Shown here: one piece after another, positions 23,737-36,000 of the stretch | Position numbering within the stretch: position 1 is the stretch's first letter | Layout: each line of letters starts with the position of its first letter | DNA from: Elmis aenea | Taxonomy: Eukaryota > Arthropoda > Insecta > Coleoptera > Elmidae | NCBI GenBank assembly: GCA_947652605.1 | Contig: OX393577.1 | Span: 70,208,108 to 70,272,107 of the forward strand | Reading direction: 5' to 3' | Length of the DNA: 64,000 nt | Notes under the pieces: model-generated | The model's input: only the letters and a program-made list of their open reading frames with translations | What the model was told of the DNA's origin: nothing | The model's database searches: none | Program-made: the position numbers and the translations under genes

Positions 23737-24045
23737 TTAAGCTTGCGAATGCCCTGGAATATATCCTAAATTTTTGCGCTGCAAGAACAAATGTATTTCA
23801 GCGAACCGTGGTCGATCTACAGCATTTCGTTTCCAGCATTCTCCCATGAGGTCGTATATTTCTCTAGGGCAAGTCGATGGTCGCGGAAGATATCGCTGGC
23901 ATCCGTCGTTTTGATACCAATGATTACTATTTTCTACAACTTGTTCACTAGTCAGTTCGGCGTAAGGTTGTTGAGTACATAACATTAAAATTTCCCAAAG
24001 CGCTATGGCAAATGACCACACGTCACTTTTGGTTGTTTGTCTACC
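23737..24045 (-). CDS. Ddr: Ddr last coding exon: kinase C-lobe
   Basis: 102 codons and [23 protein letters not shown], then [34 protein letters not shown] and [19 protein letters not shown]. Contains the helix F Asp (SDVW) and the conserved Arg of DRP. The protein ends 8 residues after NLGY, as is usual for DDRs, which lack a long C-tail. Confidence 0.94.
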   Translation of the reverse strand, partial: GRQTTKSDVWSFAIALWEILMLCTQQPYAELTSEQVVENSNHWYQNDGCQRYLPRPSTCPREIYDLMGECWKRNAVDRPRFAEIHLFLQRKNLGYIPGHSQA

Positions 24046-27000
24046 CTGCAAGAAATCAAAAACAACGAGAATGTTAAATTCATACATAATGAACGTGTCT
24101 TAAGCAATAAAATCACAATGGACATTACAGCAGTTCTAGATTGACGAACAATTTGCGAACATCACAATTTATGCATGAAAATAGAATTTATGAATAAATT
24201 GTTGACTTTCAATAATTAGAAAATTGTTAATAAACATTGTACAAGCTCGGGAATGCATGACTAACTGGAAGAATATCTGAAGAGGAGTATATCCGAAGTG
24301 ATAAAATTTTCAAACAAAGAAATGCAATGTACGTTCCTATACTTACAGTTAAAAAGCTTGGCCATTAACACAGAAACCAAATAAAAAAATATAGAATTAG
24401 GAGGATAAAGACTAATTGTTAAGATCGGCAATCATAAAATTAAGTCTAGAAGTGGAAGATGAAAACAAAAATATGGTCAAACCAATTAAGATGGCTGGGA
24501 CATCTATCACGCATGCTAAAAAGTAGGTACGCGAAAATGGGGTAGAAAGTGAAGATGGAACAGAAATGTAGAGGAAGACCAGGAACAAAACGAAAATGAA
24601 GCGACGCGGAGGCTAAAAGAACAAGGAGTCAGTTGGGGAAATTCAGTGTAAAAAAATGTGTAGAAATATAATCAAAAAATTATAGAAAAATGTCTAAACA
24701 TAGAGAGATTGAAGAGGATTCGATCGAGAATAACATAATACAAGAGGAAAGTAGCAACAGATTTTTAAAATTATGGAGAGAACCAGAGAATTTTTTTTCT
24801 GTCAACAAAAACTATAGTTACTTTATTTCAAAGACCATTAAAAACATTTCAAATGTACTAGATAAATTTAGAAACAGACCGAATGCCTTTAATTTTCCTA
24901 TGAAAATTTCTTAATCAAAAATTAACGATTGAAAAATTGCCTCGATGTTTGTTGCTTAGAGATTACACATCCAAGGGTGGTTAAGGAACTTCTAGCGTCA
25001 CAATCTTTGCAATAATAAGTAAATTGCCATACTTACTAATAAAAGACTTTCCCAAGACATCCAACGAATTGGCAATTTTGCTTTAGTGTCACTGATGTAA
25101 TAATCCTGTTCATAGCGGCTGCAGTACATGGCGTGATCTGATACTTTCACTGTGAAACTTTTATCGATTACACAATTTCTGCAAAAAAAATAAGAAAAGT
25201 TAATTTCATATTTGCAACGACTTTGTTTATTGGAGCAAATTGTACAAATCAGTTGACTAGTGCGACAAATATAAGTTTCAGCAAGAGATGCATTTGAGAA
25301 AAACACTTCGTGAAAATGACTGTGTATAACATGTTAATTTTCTTGTTCTTGTTTCTTACTTAAGTAGATTTCCACACAAAATTTTGTAGGGACTTTTAAA
25401 GCTGCAAGCATTTTCTTTTAAACCAATTTTAAACAAACTGTAATATAAGCAAGAGAAGTTAAAAATCACTTATTTATTTTCTATTAAGGATTTCTTTCAT
25501 AGAAACACCATACCAGTTTCGAGATAATTAAGAAAGCTACGGATGAAAAGATGGGAGTCTAGAAACTGGTCTTGTTTTTGTACAAAAGAAAATTCTACAC
25601 AGATTTTTAGCTCAACTTAATTATATTACATTTAAAATGAATTATTCAAATAATTCAAGTATTTTTCTAATTATGGGCATATTTTATAGATTTACGTATT
25701 GAGCGTTTCTTCAAATTTTGACAAATGCGTAATATGCAGTAAATCGTATGACCAGAATAGAAGACGACTGAATTTACGTTAATGCTGAAATTGTACAATA
25801 TGTGGCCAAACAGAGTTAGCAATAAGTATGAGTATTAAACTTACCTTGCTGCTAAATCTCTGTGAACTAAATCTAAGGATTCTAGGTACTTCATTCCAGA
25901 TGAAATTTGTGTTGCGATAAATATTAAACAGCCATAACTGCAACAAGAAAACAAAGATTTATTAGTACACATATTGAATGTAGTATTAAAAATAACATGA
26001 TATGGATGTTCACATTTTCGATTAAAAATTAAGCAAGGAACAATGCTACGTTAAATTTGTTTACCAGGTTTAATACAGTTGGGTTAAATTACCTAAATTT
26101 AACATTTTATAATAAAATATAACCACGTTTCTTATTTTATCAAACATTTTTTTTAAACAAAACCACGACTTGCAAACGTAAAGCCTTTTGGATTTCGTAA
26201 AATAATGCTAGCAAACGGTCGAATGCAGACTTTATAAACTGAAATTGGTTTCGAAAATAGAAAACTCATCCTATTTGCTAAAAGAAAAATCAGAGTTTCC
26301 TGCAAGGCAAGCCAGCTTAATGTACGTAGTTTGATAGATGTAAAACTGAAAAATACTCTTATAAGGAGCACTTCAAAAGCTGCCCTCTCTTTGAAACAGA
26401 CATGAAAGAGCAGTACGAATTTTTCTATATTCAAAAAGCATACAAGCTTTGAGCAGCTCAATTTATTACTCGATTTATTTAGTTCTCTTTCAAAACATAT
26501 CGCATCAATTATATTTCAGCTGCGAGCTACGCACTTCAAATAGAATTCGAAATCAATTAAAGGATATTAAATCGCGGAAAACTCGTGAAAGAAACGGATT
26601 TGTAAATAATTCACGGTGTGATCAGTGCGTGGCCACAGAAATATCCCTTGATATATAATTCACTCCGCTATGATATGGGATGGAATATCATGTTTTATTA
26701 CTGATAATACTAAATGGCTATAGGATCACGTTTGTTAATTTCCGCCGTTATCCTACCTTTAATAATAGTGAAATGGAATAATAAATGATGATGTTTGCTT
26801 GGTTAAACTAACTGTTAAATAACATTACCGCTCTGCGAAGGAAGAAAATGTTGTTGCGGATGTATTGGGAGGAACCGTTCGTTTAAACATGTTCTGAATT
26901 GAATATAAGTGCTGGAGTGCGTTCAGGAATTCGAAACTGGTGTTGGTGCGCGCCTTGTAGTGTATCAACCGGTGCGCACAGCCGCACACCAGTCCCAGGT

Positions 27001-30000
27001 GGGGTGTAAAATGTGCATATTGTGTGCACACCAAACGAATTTTTGAACGCAATGCATTCGAGGTTTTTGATACACAGCACACCAGTTTCGAATTCCTGAA
27101 CGCACTCCAGTGGTATTTAAAATAAACTAGCATTAAAAAGAATTAAAAATGTTTTAAATTAAATATTGTTACAATTAGACACGGCGCTTTAGTATTACAT
27201 ATTAGAGAAGTGGTTTCCAACATGTGGGGGGCGCCTCCCTAGGGGGGCGCGCAACTGTTACCAAAATATAATCTTTGAATACAAACAAACAAAAAGTACT
27301 TTATTTATACAGAATATGGTATATTATTTTGTTGTCCATTAAAGAATTATTATATCAGGACAGTATTTATGAAATTAGGTTGTAACGAAAAGTAAGGGGG
27401 GCGCTTTTTTTTATGAAAAGGGGAGTGGAGGTACAAAAAGGTTGGAGACCACTGTATTAGAGCATACAAATTTAGTTAGCGACCTGGAAATTTAACTGCA
27501 AATTATGAAAACGTTAAGGAATTCAATAATCAATGCAACTCCACGTATTAGAACAGGGCTCCAAATTTCAGATGTGAATTCATACACACCCTGTATAATG
27601 CGATTCCAATTGCACACAATGCGACTTCTGTTCCAAGTGTTTTTTAGTTTCAACCCACCATTAACCAATAAGTACAATACTAAACTAGTGCATTACAATA
27701 CTTTTAGTTAAAGCGACATGTGCTAAAATGTATGTGGGTCATATGGAGTGCACTGAATCCGTTTCCCGTAATTCAGAGGGAAATTACAGTTGCTAAAATC
27801 GATTAAAGTCGAGGCACAGCATGCATCACCATTTAGACATTTCTCATCTCTAGCAATAACCGCAGGTTGCCGGCAGACGTAAAGCTTATTTAAGCAGTTT
27901 CCTACAGCAACTTTGTAATCGAAAATCCGTAAATATTACTTCGAAAATTTCAAGCAAAGCTCCATAAAATAAAACTATAATTAAAGTTCCCGCAGTACCC
28001 ATTTGTACAACTTTGAATTTCATAATAGGTTATACTGTTAAGACTTAAACGTGATCCCGTAACTGATAGTACTGATGTATAATTAAACTTGGATTAGTTT
28101 ACAGTATAATATAAAGTCAAATATCAAGGGTGAGACAAAAAAAGCGTGATATTTTGATCTTAAAAAAGGGTGTATATATTTATGACAGCTGCTAAAAAAA
28201 CACGTGGTGGACTCTAATTAATGCTATCAATTTTAAAAACAGAATTTGGTTGAAATAAACCCACGAGCTATATACAGGGTGTGTGTAAAATGCTGGACAA
28301 CTTTAACATGGCGTTGTTCCTTGCCCACTTTTAAGTCAAATTTGTTGTACAAAAATTTTGATCGAAGCTTGGGTAGCCTTCAAAAATACCCCATAGAACG
28401 ACAAACGAAAAATTGTTAGCAAAAAGTAAGCTGATACTACAGACAATTAATTTAACTTATTATAATTAATGTATTAATTATCATATTAAGCCTTCGATAG
28501 AGTGCCAAGGGAAAAGATCTGGAAGATATTGAAACAAAGTAGAGTGCGAGAAGGATTATTAAACGCCATCAAGAGTTTATATAAGAGCAGTAGAAATTAT
28601 GTGCGAACCCACAACAGCAGTTCCCAGGAATTTATAACAATAGTGGGAGTAAGACAAGGAGGCACATTAAGTCCACTGCTCTTTATAATTCTTATGGATG
28701 AAATAATTAAAGAATGTAAGCAAACCACAAAGAAAGCCTACTGGGGTCGCAATAAACTTAAACCAATATCCTTAACAGAATTAGCCTTTGCAGATGATGT
28801 GGATTGGAGTGGAATGGAGAAACATAGTACAGAAATAGAAAAGCATACCTCGAGACCGATAGGTACAAGGGGAACCGATTACGAAGACGATAATTAACAT
28901 GTTTTAAGATGTACATCACAACCACATACAATTTTGCAAATTAAGGGACAAATAAAAATTGAAAATAGAAGACACTATTTTTGAAAGTGGTGTAAGCCCA
29001 ATTTTGAAAATAAAATGAGCTTAAGACAGGCGTCTTTTTTCCTATTTACAATATTATACCCTATGAATTTGGCTCATAGAATATTAGCTGTTAGACTTTC
29101 TAAAAAGGGCAATTGACCTTCAAAAAAAAAACTGGCTTATATATCAGTTAATTTTTGAATTGCAGGACAAAAATTTGGTTCAAAAAACTTGTTAGAAAAT
29201 TAATGCATATAAATTTTTATAATTTCATTCTTTAATAACAGCTTGATGGTTAAATAACCCTTGGTTGGTCAACATTTTTGTACTAAGATTGTCGGCCTGG
29301 ACTTAAGCAAAGAAAATACAATTTTTTTTAAATATGTCTGTAGGAAATAACTGCTTTAAGATGCTTTTCAAGTTCGATCTATTCAATATGTAAGCAATTG
29401 TAACTTATAAGCGGCATAGATACATCATAAATTATGATTTTGAATATACATAAATTTTGATGACAAACACACACATGTCAGCAAATTCAAAGATAATATT
29501 TGTTACAGTGAGTTAGATTTTATCGTTTACAGTGAAAATTCAAGTGAAATTAGTGGCAAAATTTAATTGGTTTAATGAAGTATAGCACGAATTTAATAAT
29601 ATCTCGTCATTTAATACAGTAATCCATTAATTAATTTTGGAGGCAGTCTGTACGTATATATGTCAATAAACAGATTGTTAAGAAATGTGTTATACCTAAA
29701 CATAACAATTTATATCAAGTCTGAGCGTAATTAAATGTCAATCTACTTCTAAAATAGTTCAACAAATCCTCGCTCGACGTGTTAGCTGCCAGTTCGCCTC
29801 ATTTAACTGGCGTGTTGTCATAATTTTGAAAACAAAACAATCCAATTTCGGCGGAAGACGCGGGCCGCGACGTAGTATTACCTTGATCCGCGAATGTATG
29901 AAATTCTTTTACGGCACAGGTAAGAGACAAAAATTCTATTATGATTTTAGACCGGGATTTTATCCTGTTATAAAAATTCCGTATTGTGCTTGGGGCGGGT

Positions 30001-33000
30001 TCCGTACAGTGTTCAACGACCACTGAATAAACTGCGTCGGTAATAAAGACGGAATCCATAACACGGCGAAATATGTTGCGCTATGAAATATACAAGCAGT
30101 TTTATATTGAGTAGACCCTTTTTGCTGCCAGTCGTAAAAAAATTGACAACAGTTCCAGTACGGAGTATAGATAACGCTGCAACGGGTAATAAGTTTGTTA
30201 ACGAAAGATTGCCTTTTTTATGTTTGCGTGTGGGTAGTATATTCGCTACCTTTGTATTTGTGAGTTTATTTTATGATTCAAATGATTAGGTGTGATTGAA
30301 TCACCGAAATACAATAACAGATGAGAGGGCCCTACTTTTGTGCCAAATGAAATATCTGCCAATATTATCGCAAAAAATGACAATCGATTTTAGTTTCGAC
30401 AGACACTCATTGCGTTCATTGTATTTTCAAAATTAACAATTTTTTTAGGAAAACCCGATGCCTCCACCATTTTTTCCGTACTCCGACGATTGCAGTTGAT
30501 GTCCTTCTTAAATAAGGAATTCGATTACATTTTTTCGTTTGCTTTAGATTTAATACCTCAAAAACAACATTTAAGTTGTTTCCTTTAAGTTAAAAAATAT
30601 TTTGTTCCTATGTAAAGATGAAACAAAATTTTTTGGCGTTTACCAGGCACCTCCACCAAAAATATTCTTTCATACGATGACAATTTCCGGTCACAATTTT
30701 AAACAACGACTTTGAATCTGAAGTTTTTTGGGCCCTTTCAAATCATAATTTTAAAGTTAACAAGAAGTTTGTTTAGTTTTGAACCATTCCAAATTGTTTG
30801 GACATTCGAAACATTTACTTTTCGTCCAAATAGAATAAAATTATTGTTCTTTTTGTAACCCTTCGTTCGACTCATTTCATACAGGTAGGATAATCAACTA
30901 CATTACTGTAAGTTTAAGTGCCACATGGGATAAAAATACAATTTATCGGCTGTTTTCAGGTTCCTGAAGATGACAAAGTTAATTTGTTAGAAACCTACTA
31001 AAACTTTTTTAAGAACTGAAGTGGGTAAATAATTATTGCAAAAGAGAACGTATAATCGGTTAGGTAAATATTCATGAGGGCCAACAAAAATAAATTAAAT
31101 TCATTTACTAGCGCAGAGGTACCTAAACTATTTCCTACTACGATTAATAAAACTCCTTGGATTTACACATTGCCAAAAAATATGTGCTGTAAACTTGGTA
31201 GCCATTGTGCAAAAAAATCTTTTAAATATGTGGAGCAGAGACGCGAGTACAATAGCCTTCGAATTTACAGTTTGGGAACCCCTGCGCTAAACTAAACTAG
31301 AAATACTTCCAATGATTCCTTTTGCTGGCGTAAGTTTCATATTTTGTAAATGACGTTTTGTGATAAGTATTCGAAACCACCATCTTGAACATAAAAATTA
31401 CTTTAGATGACGTCATAACAGAATTAAATGGCGAACTGGGATCGGATTATAATAACAACAGTGCCGAGCCGCGAAATTCGAGAATCGCACGACAAACGTA
31501 AATAAGGAGTGAAATTAGCGCCATATTAAAAGACATTACACCAGAATTAGCAGCATCTAACTAAATTAAAAAGCGCACCGGCCTTTTACTTAATGCGGGT
31601 TGATTACTTAATAATTGAGATTCATGGGGGAATAATTGGCGGTTGCCTACCACGGCTGCGATTATTAAAAGTGTGCTTTGAGTTATAATGAAAAAATTGC
31701 ATGTTGCGTTATGAAATATGATTTTGCGAGAACAAATAGTCGGGGCGTAATCGAGATACACGTAATACTTTCATTATGAAAGTAAACATTTTCTGATATT
31801 CCAAAATTTTTATTTAGTAATTTACTGAAACAAAAAAGATTTCACAAGTTTTCAAAAAAAAAAAACGAAACAGTTGTAAGAAAATTTCTATGAGGTTTCT
31901 TCACAAACTAAAGGCAGATTAGTATTGCTTGGATTTTTATGTGTTGGTACAACACCGCAAAATCATAAATTTAATATTAATTAATGCACCATTGCAAACC
32001 CAAAGATAAACCTGTATAGCTAACTGATTACAAGAGCACTTTAAAAACGTCTGTATTAAGTTAGTGTAAGAGATAAATTTGCGCATACTACTGCAGTGTC
32101 GGAGATCCACAACTTTAATCAATCATTCGCGTAACAAATTAGACGTCCAATTGTTAATTATCAGTAGTTTGTACTTGTTCAACTGCAAACCGAGCTGTAA
32201 CAGTGTCGACAAATGAACCCGGATAATTTGGAGGGTAGTTTTTGCGCTGCCAGTCGTTTGGTGACACAAACAAATATGCTTAATTTCTTTGAGAAGACTG
32301 TATGTTTCTATCATCATTATGTTACAAAGAAGCATTTTACTTAATGGCTAATATGTATATTTATACCATATGGTGTAAATACCTGGTCTGTTAAGTTTTC
32401 AGTTGATTGTTTTACTTAAAAAAAAATTAATTTTTATTGCAAAAAGTGCAGACTTTCCTACCTTTGAAGAAAAATTTCAAATCGTAATTTAAATGATTTG
32501 AGAGCGAATAATCAATATTTAACCAATTAACTACGTGTATATGTGACCGTAAAGCTATTGCTTCACTTAAAAAATTGAAATTGTGCCTAGAAAGATGAAC
32601 AAAGCATTTTTTACTTGTTATTTTCACTAATTTTGGGCAAATAATTGTTATTGAGGATCTTTAAACCGATTCTACGATCTCTGAAGCTTATTGCTTTAGT
32701 TGCAAATTTTTCAATAACTATATACCATTAGAATGTATTACATTTTGGAATTATGCACCAATTTAGCCCAAGTATTGTTGTTTGAGATCGTTAATGTTTG
32801 ATTGTGTAATAATTTAACTTTATAGTTGGCGATAAGGAACAATTTATTGGTGTTGAGTTTGCAGTCTGCATCCTGCATCGATGAATTATGAAATTATTAC
32901 AGGTTATGCATAAATATCGGAGGTGGAACCCAGCGGTCGCAAACATTCGTTAACAGTGCACAAACAAGTGCCAGATTATGTCGTAAATCAACAACTCTAA

Positions 33001-36000
33001 TACACAAATACCTATGCTGAAATACAACTTATAATTCACGGGCCCGAAGTAGAAACGTTAATGTTTTAACATGCAACGAATGCCCGTTTCCATTCGCATT
33101 TAATGCCTGTTGACACAGTGAAATATAACTCATTCCGACGATTCTAAAGAAGACATTTAAATACCGCGGCTTAAATTAATACGCCCACATACGTTTTGTA
33201 AATTGTAGGTAAACAATAAGCCCTTAAATCGGACTCATTACACAGTAATACCATAGTAGCATCTCTGAGCATTAGGGAACAATCGGTAGAATATTAAACA
33301 CGGCGCGCGGATGAAAACCAGATCATGAATGCTAAATGCTTTATACACAACTGAAGGACCAACGAAAAGCAAAGAAAGAGCACCTGGTGCGAGCAAAAGA
33401 GACGCCGCACAACCAGGTCCTTGGAGCTTCTAAATTATAGTCCAATTACCACTCTAGTATTCATAATACGTTAAGACTACTAACAGATAAAACTTGTGTA
33501 ACAGTGAGATTTATCCAGCGTTCAACAGTCCGGTTAAAATAAGGGCTCTAGCAGAATCTCATACTTCCGGAGTTTTGTTGGTATGCCGTGGTGTGTGTTC
33601 TTTACTTCAAAATTAGTTTCAAGTTTTTATACAAACAAGCGATTTTGTTGTGCAACATTTTCTAACTATTTCGTAATCGGAAAATGTGCTCTATCTCGGA
33701 ATATGCTTTTCGACTTAACGTGGACTTTAATATATCGCTCGTCTACAACTTCTTGGCCTAAATTTAGAATCAAATAAATATTGCTTGTATTTCTTATCGG
33801 AGTTTCGCTCGACTGATCTAAAGCGACATATTTTATACATTGACATTCGGAGATAATTTAGAATTGTTTCCGTTTGATGTCCTTGAATGTGTATTTTGCA
33901 GATGATTGATTTTGTATTTCAAGGCCCTAATATTTTCTTAATCCTGTTCAGTGGGCCAGTAGCGTGCGTATGAAATTCTAAAGCAATAGTTTTAAGCGCC
34001 CCTGCAGGCTTTCTAATTAAACTCTTTTTGCCTTTAGTTTCCATTTTAATTCGTTCTTATAGGTGTACTGTTTTCGAATTTTCGTTTGCAACACTTTAAA
34101 TAACCAGTTTTCTTGTGGTGAGTTGGTGGAAACTCAGAACGAAGCTTTAGGTTTGCAAGACAGGACGTGATGTCGATGAATCAATAAGCAAATAAAGTGT
34201 TGTGGGGACCATATTGACGGAAATAATGCTAATAAAATTCCATAAACTTACCTTATTGAAGCACTCTGTGAGTCATCGTCCGTAGCCCGCTGCGCAAGAA
34301 ATCTCGGTAGCTCTCCAGGCTCCGAATGTTCCAGCAACGCACACATGGGTTCATCTTGGCTGCACAGGCCCACCACCCTCGCCAGATTGGGGTCCCGCAG
34401 TCCCGCTAACCAGCTGGTCTCCCGCAGGAACTCGTGCCTGTAACACGCGCCTAGTATTACAGCAGCTGATGCCACGAGGGGTTTTGTACTGATTGCTATT
34501 TATACATGGAGGAGATCAAGGTCTACAACGATACTTATACTGATGTATGAGTATGCAAACCGAATAACGACAATAAGAGGATTTTGACAAGACAGGGGCT
34601 CCGCATTTTGATTGAATTTGTGGTTCTTGTGAGTCACTTTGATCGATGCGCGTTATGCTAATATGCGGAAACGGTTGAGGCGACTATAATGTATTCCGTT
34701 AGAAAAAAGGTCGAATTACAATCAAATCTGGGTTTGAGAGAGTGTTAATTACATTAAAAAAATAACACTGAACTGACAACACAGTGTATAAAATAAATAC
34801 ACAATTATATCACACGTAGCGGTGATACAAAGATATATACAACATTGGTCCAGTTTCAACATAATAATTCAATTTGTCTGGTTCCTGTAGCTATACAAAA
34901 CCGACACGTACAGATATTTTTGACGTGAAACAGTAAATTACATGTGATCAGCTAACTGTTATCATTTTATTGATGTTTTGCTTTCAAATATAAAATAAAA
35001 CTGACAAAGATACGACTGAATTTAAAAGAGATTATAACAATTCTATGAATTCTGTTATATGCATGATTTTTAGTGATACATTTATGCAATAACGACTCGT
35101 TCAGAAAACGATTAAAAATAATTTTCATAGCTCTCAAAGATTTTCAAATTTTTCTTGAATTTGTTTTTTTATCAAAAAAATCAAAAATTCTGCAAATTCT
35201 TTGAATAATTGCTAAACAACATGTATGCAATACATTACAACTATCAAATCGTTTAAAAATGGTTTAAAAATATCTTTTATAGCCCTTCAAAGTTTTAAAA
35301 ACTTTTCCAATTGTATAGGTACCTTTGGATTCTATGTTGTCCAAAAATCAAAATTTTTGCCTAGGGTCTAATTGTTTGTGGAAATTTAAAACAACATGTA
35401 CCTATGCAATACATAGCAATTATCAATTCGTTTGAAAACCATTTAAAAATATTTTTTAGAGCCGTTTAGTTTTTAGAAAACTTCCAAGTCCTTGGATTCT
35501 ATTTTGTCAAAAAATCAAAATTTTTGCCTAGGGTCTTATTGTTCGTGGAATTGTTATGTATGCAATACATAACGACTATCAATTCCTCACCTTAATTTGA
35601 AAATGTATAGACTTGTCATAATCATTTATCGCATATCGCATTTGTCTGTAAAAACACTAAGAAAATGTCACACAAAGTTCTATAATTTCAACGAAGTAAT
35701 TACATGATTCTTTTCAACGTGCTGTAGTTGTGTATTTAGTCCTTCTTGTATTTTGTTATTACATCCTTGACTGTGTATTTATTTATTCTGTGGTATAATT
35801 ACAAGGTGCTAGAGTAAAGTGTACAAACCTCTTCGAGTCCCCGCAACCTCTCCAGAGGCTCTTCACTATAACAAGTTGTTTCTTATGGAAGGACGAACCA
35901 CCGTTGAAATCGGGAAGTCCTTCCGCCTCGCACAGGTGAACCTGTAACAAATAGGGCATTCACTACATGAACTCCGACAAAATCGACCGTCTGCCGGCAT

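Noticed and set aside
24690..24914. 74-codon plus-strand open frame after the LINE tail
   Set aside because: Lys/Asn/Ile-rich sequence as expected from random AT-rich DNA; no family features.
29799..30059. Overlapping 66- and 86-codon open frames in a GC-richer patch of a Ddr intron
   Set aside because: Open on both strands with no homology I recognise and no matching splice sites; noncoding or an old repeat is more likely.
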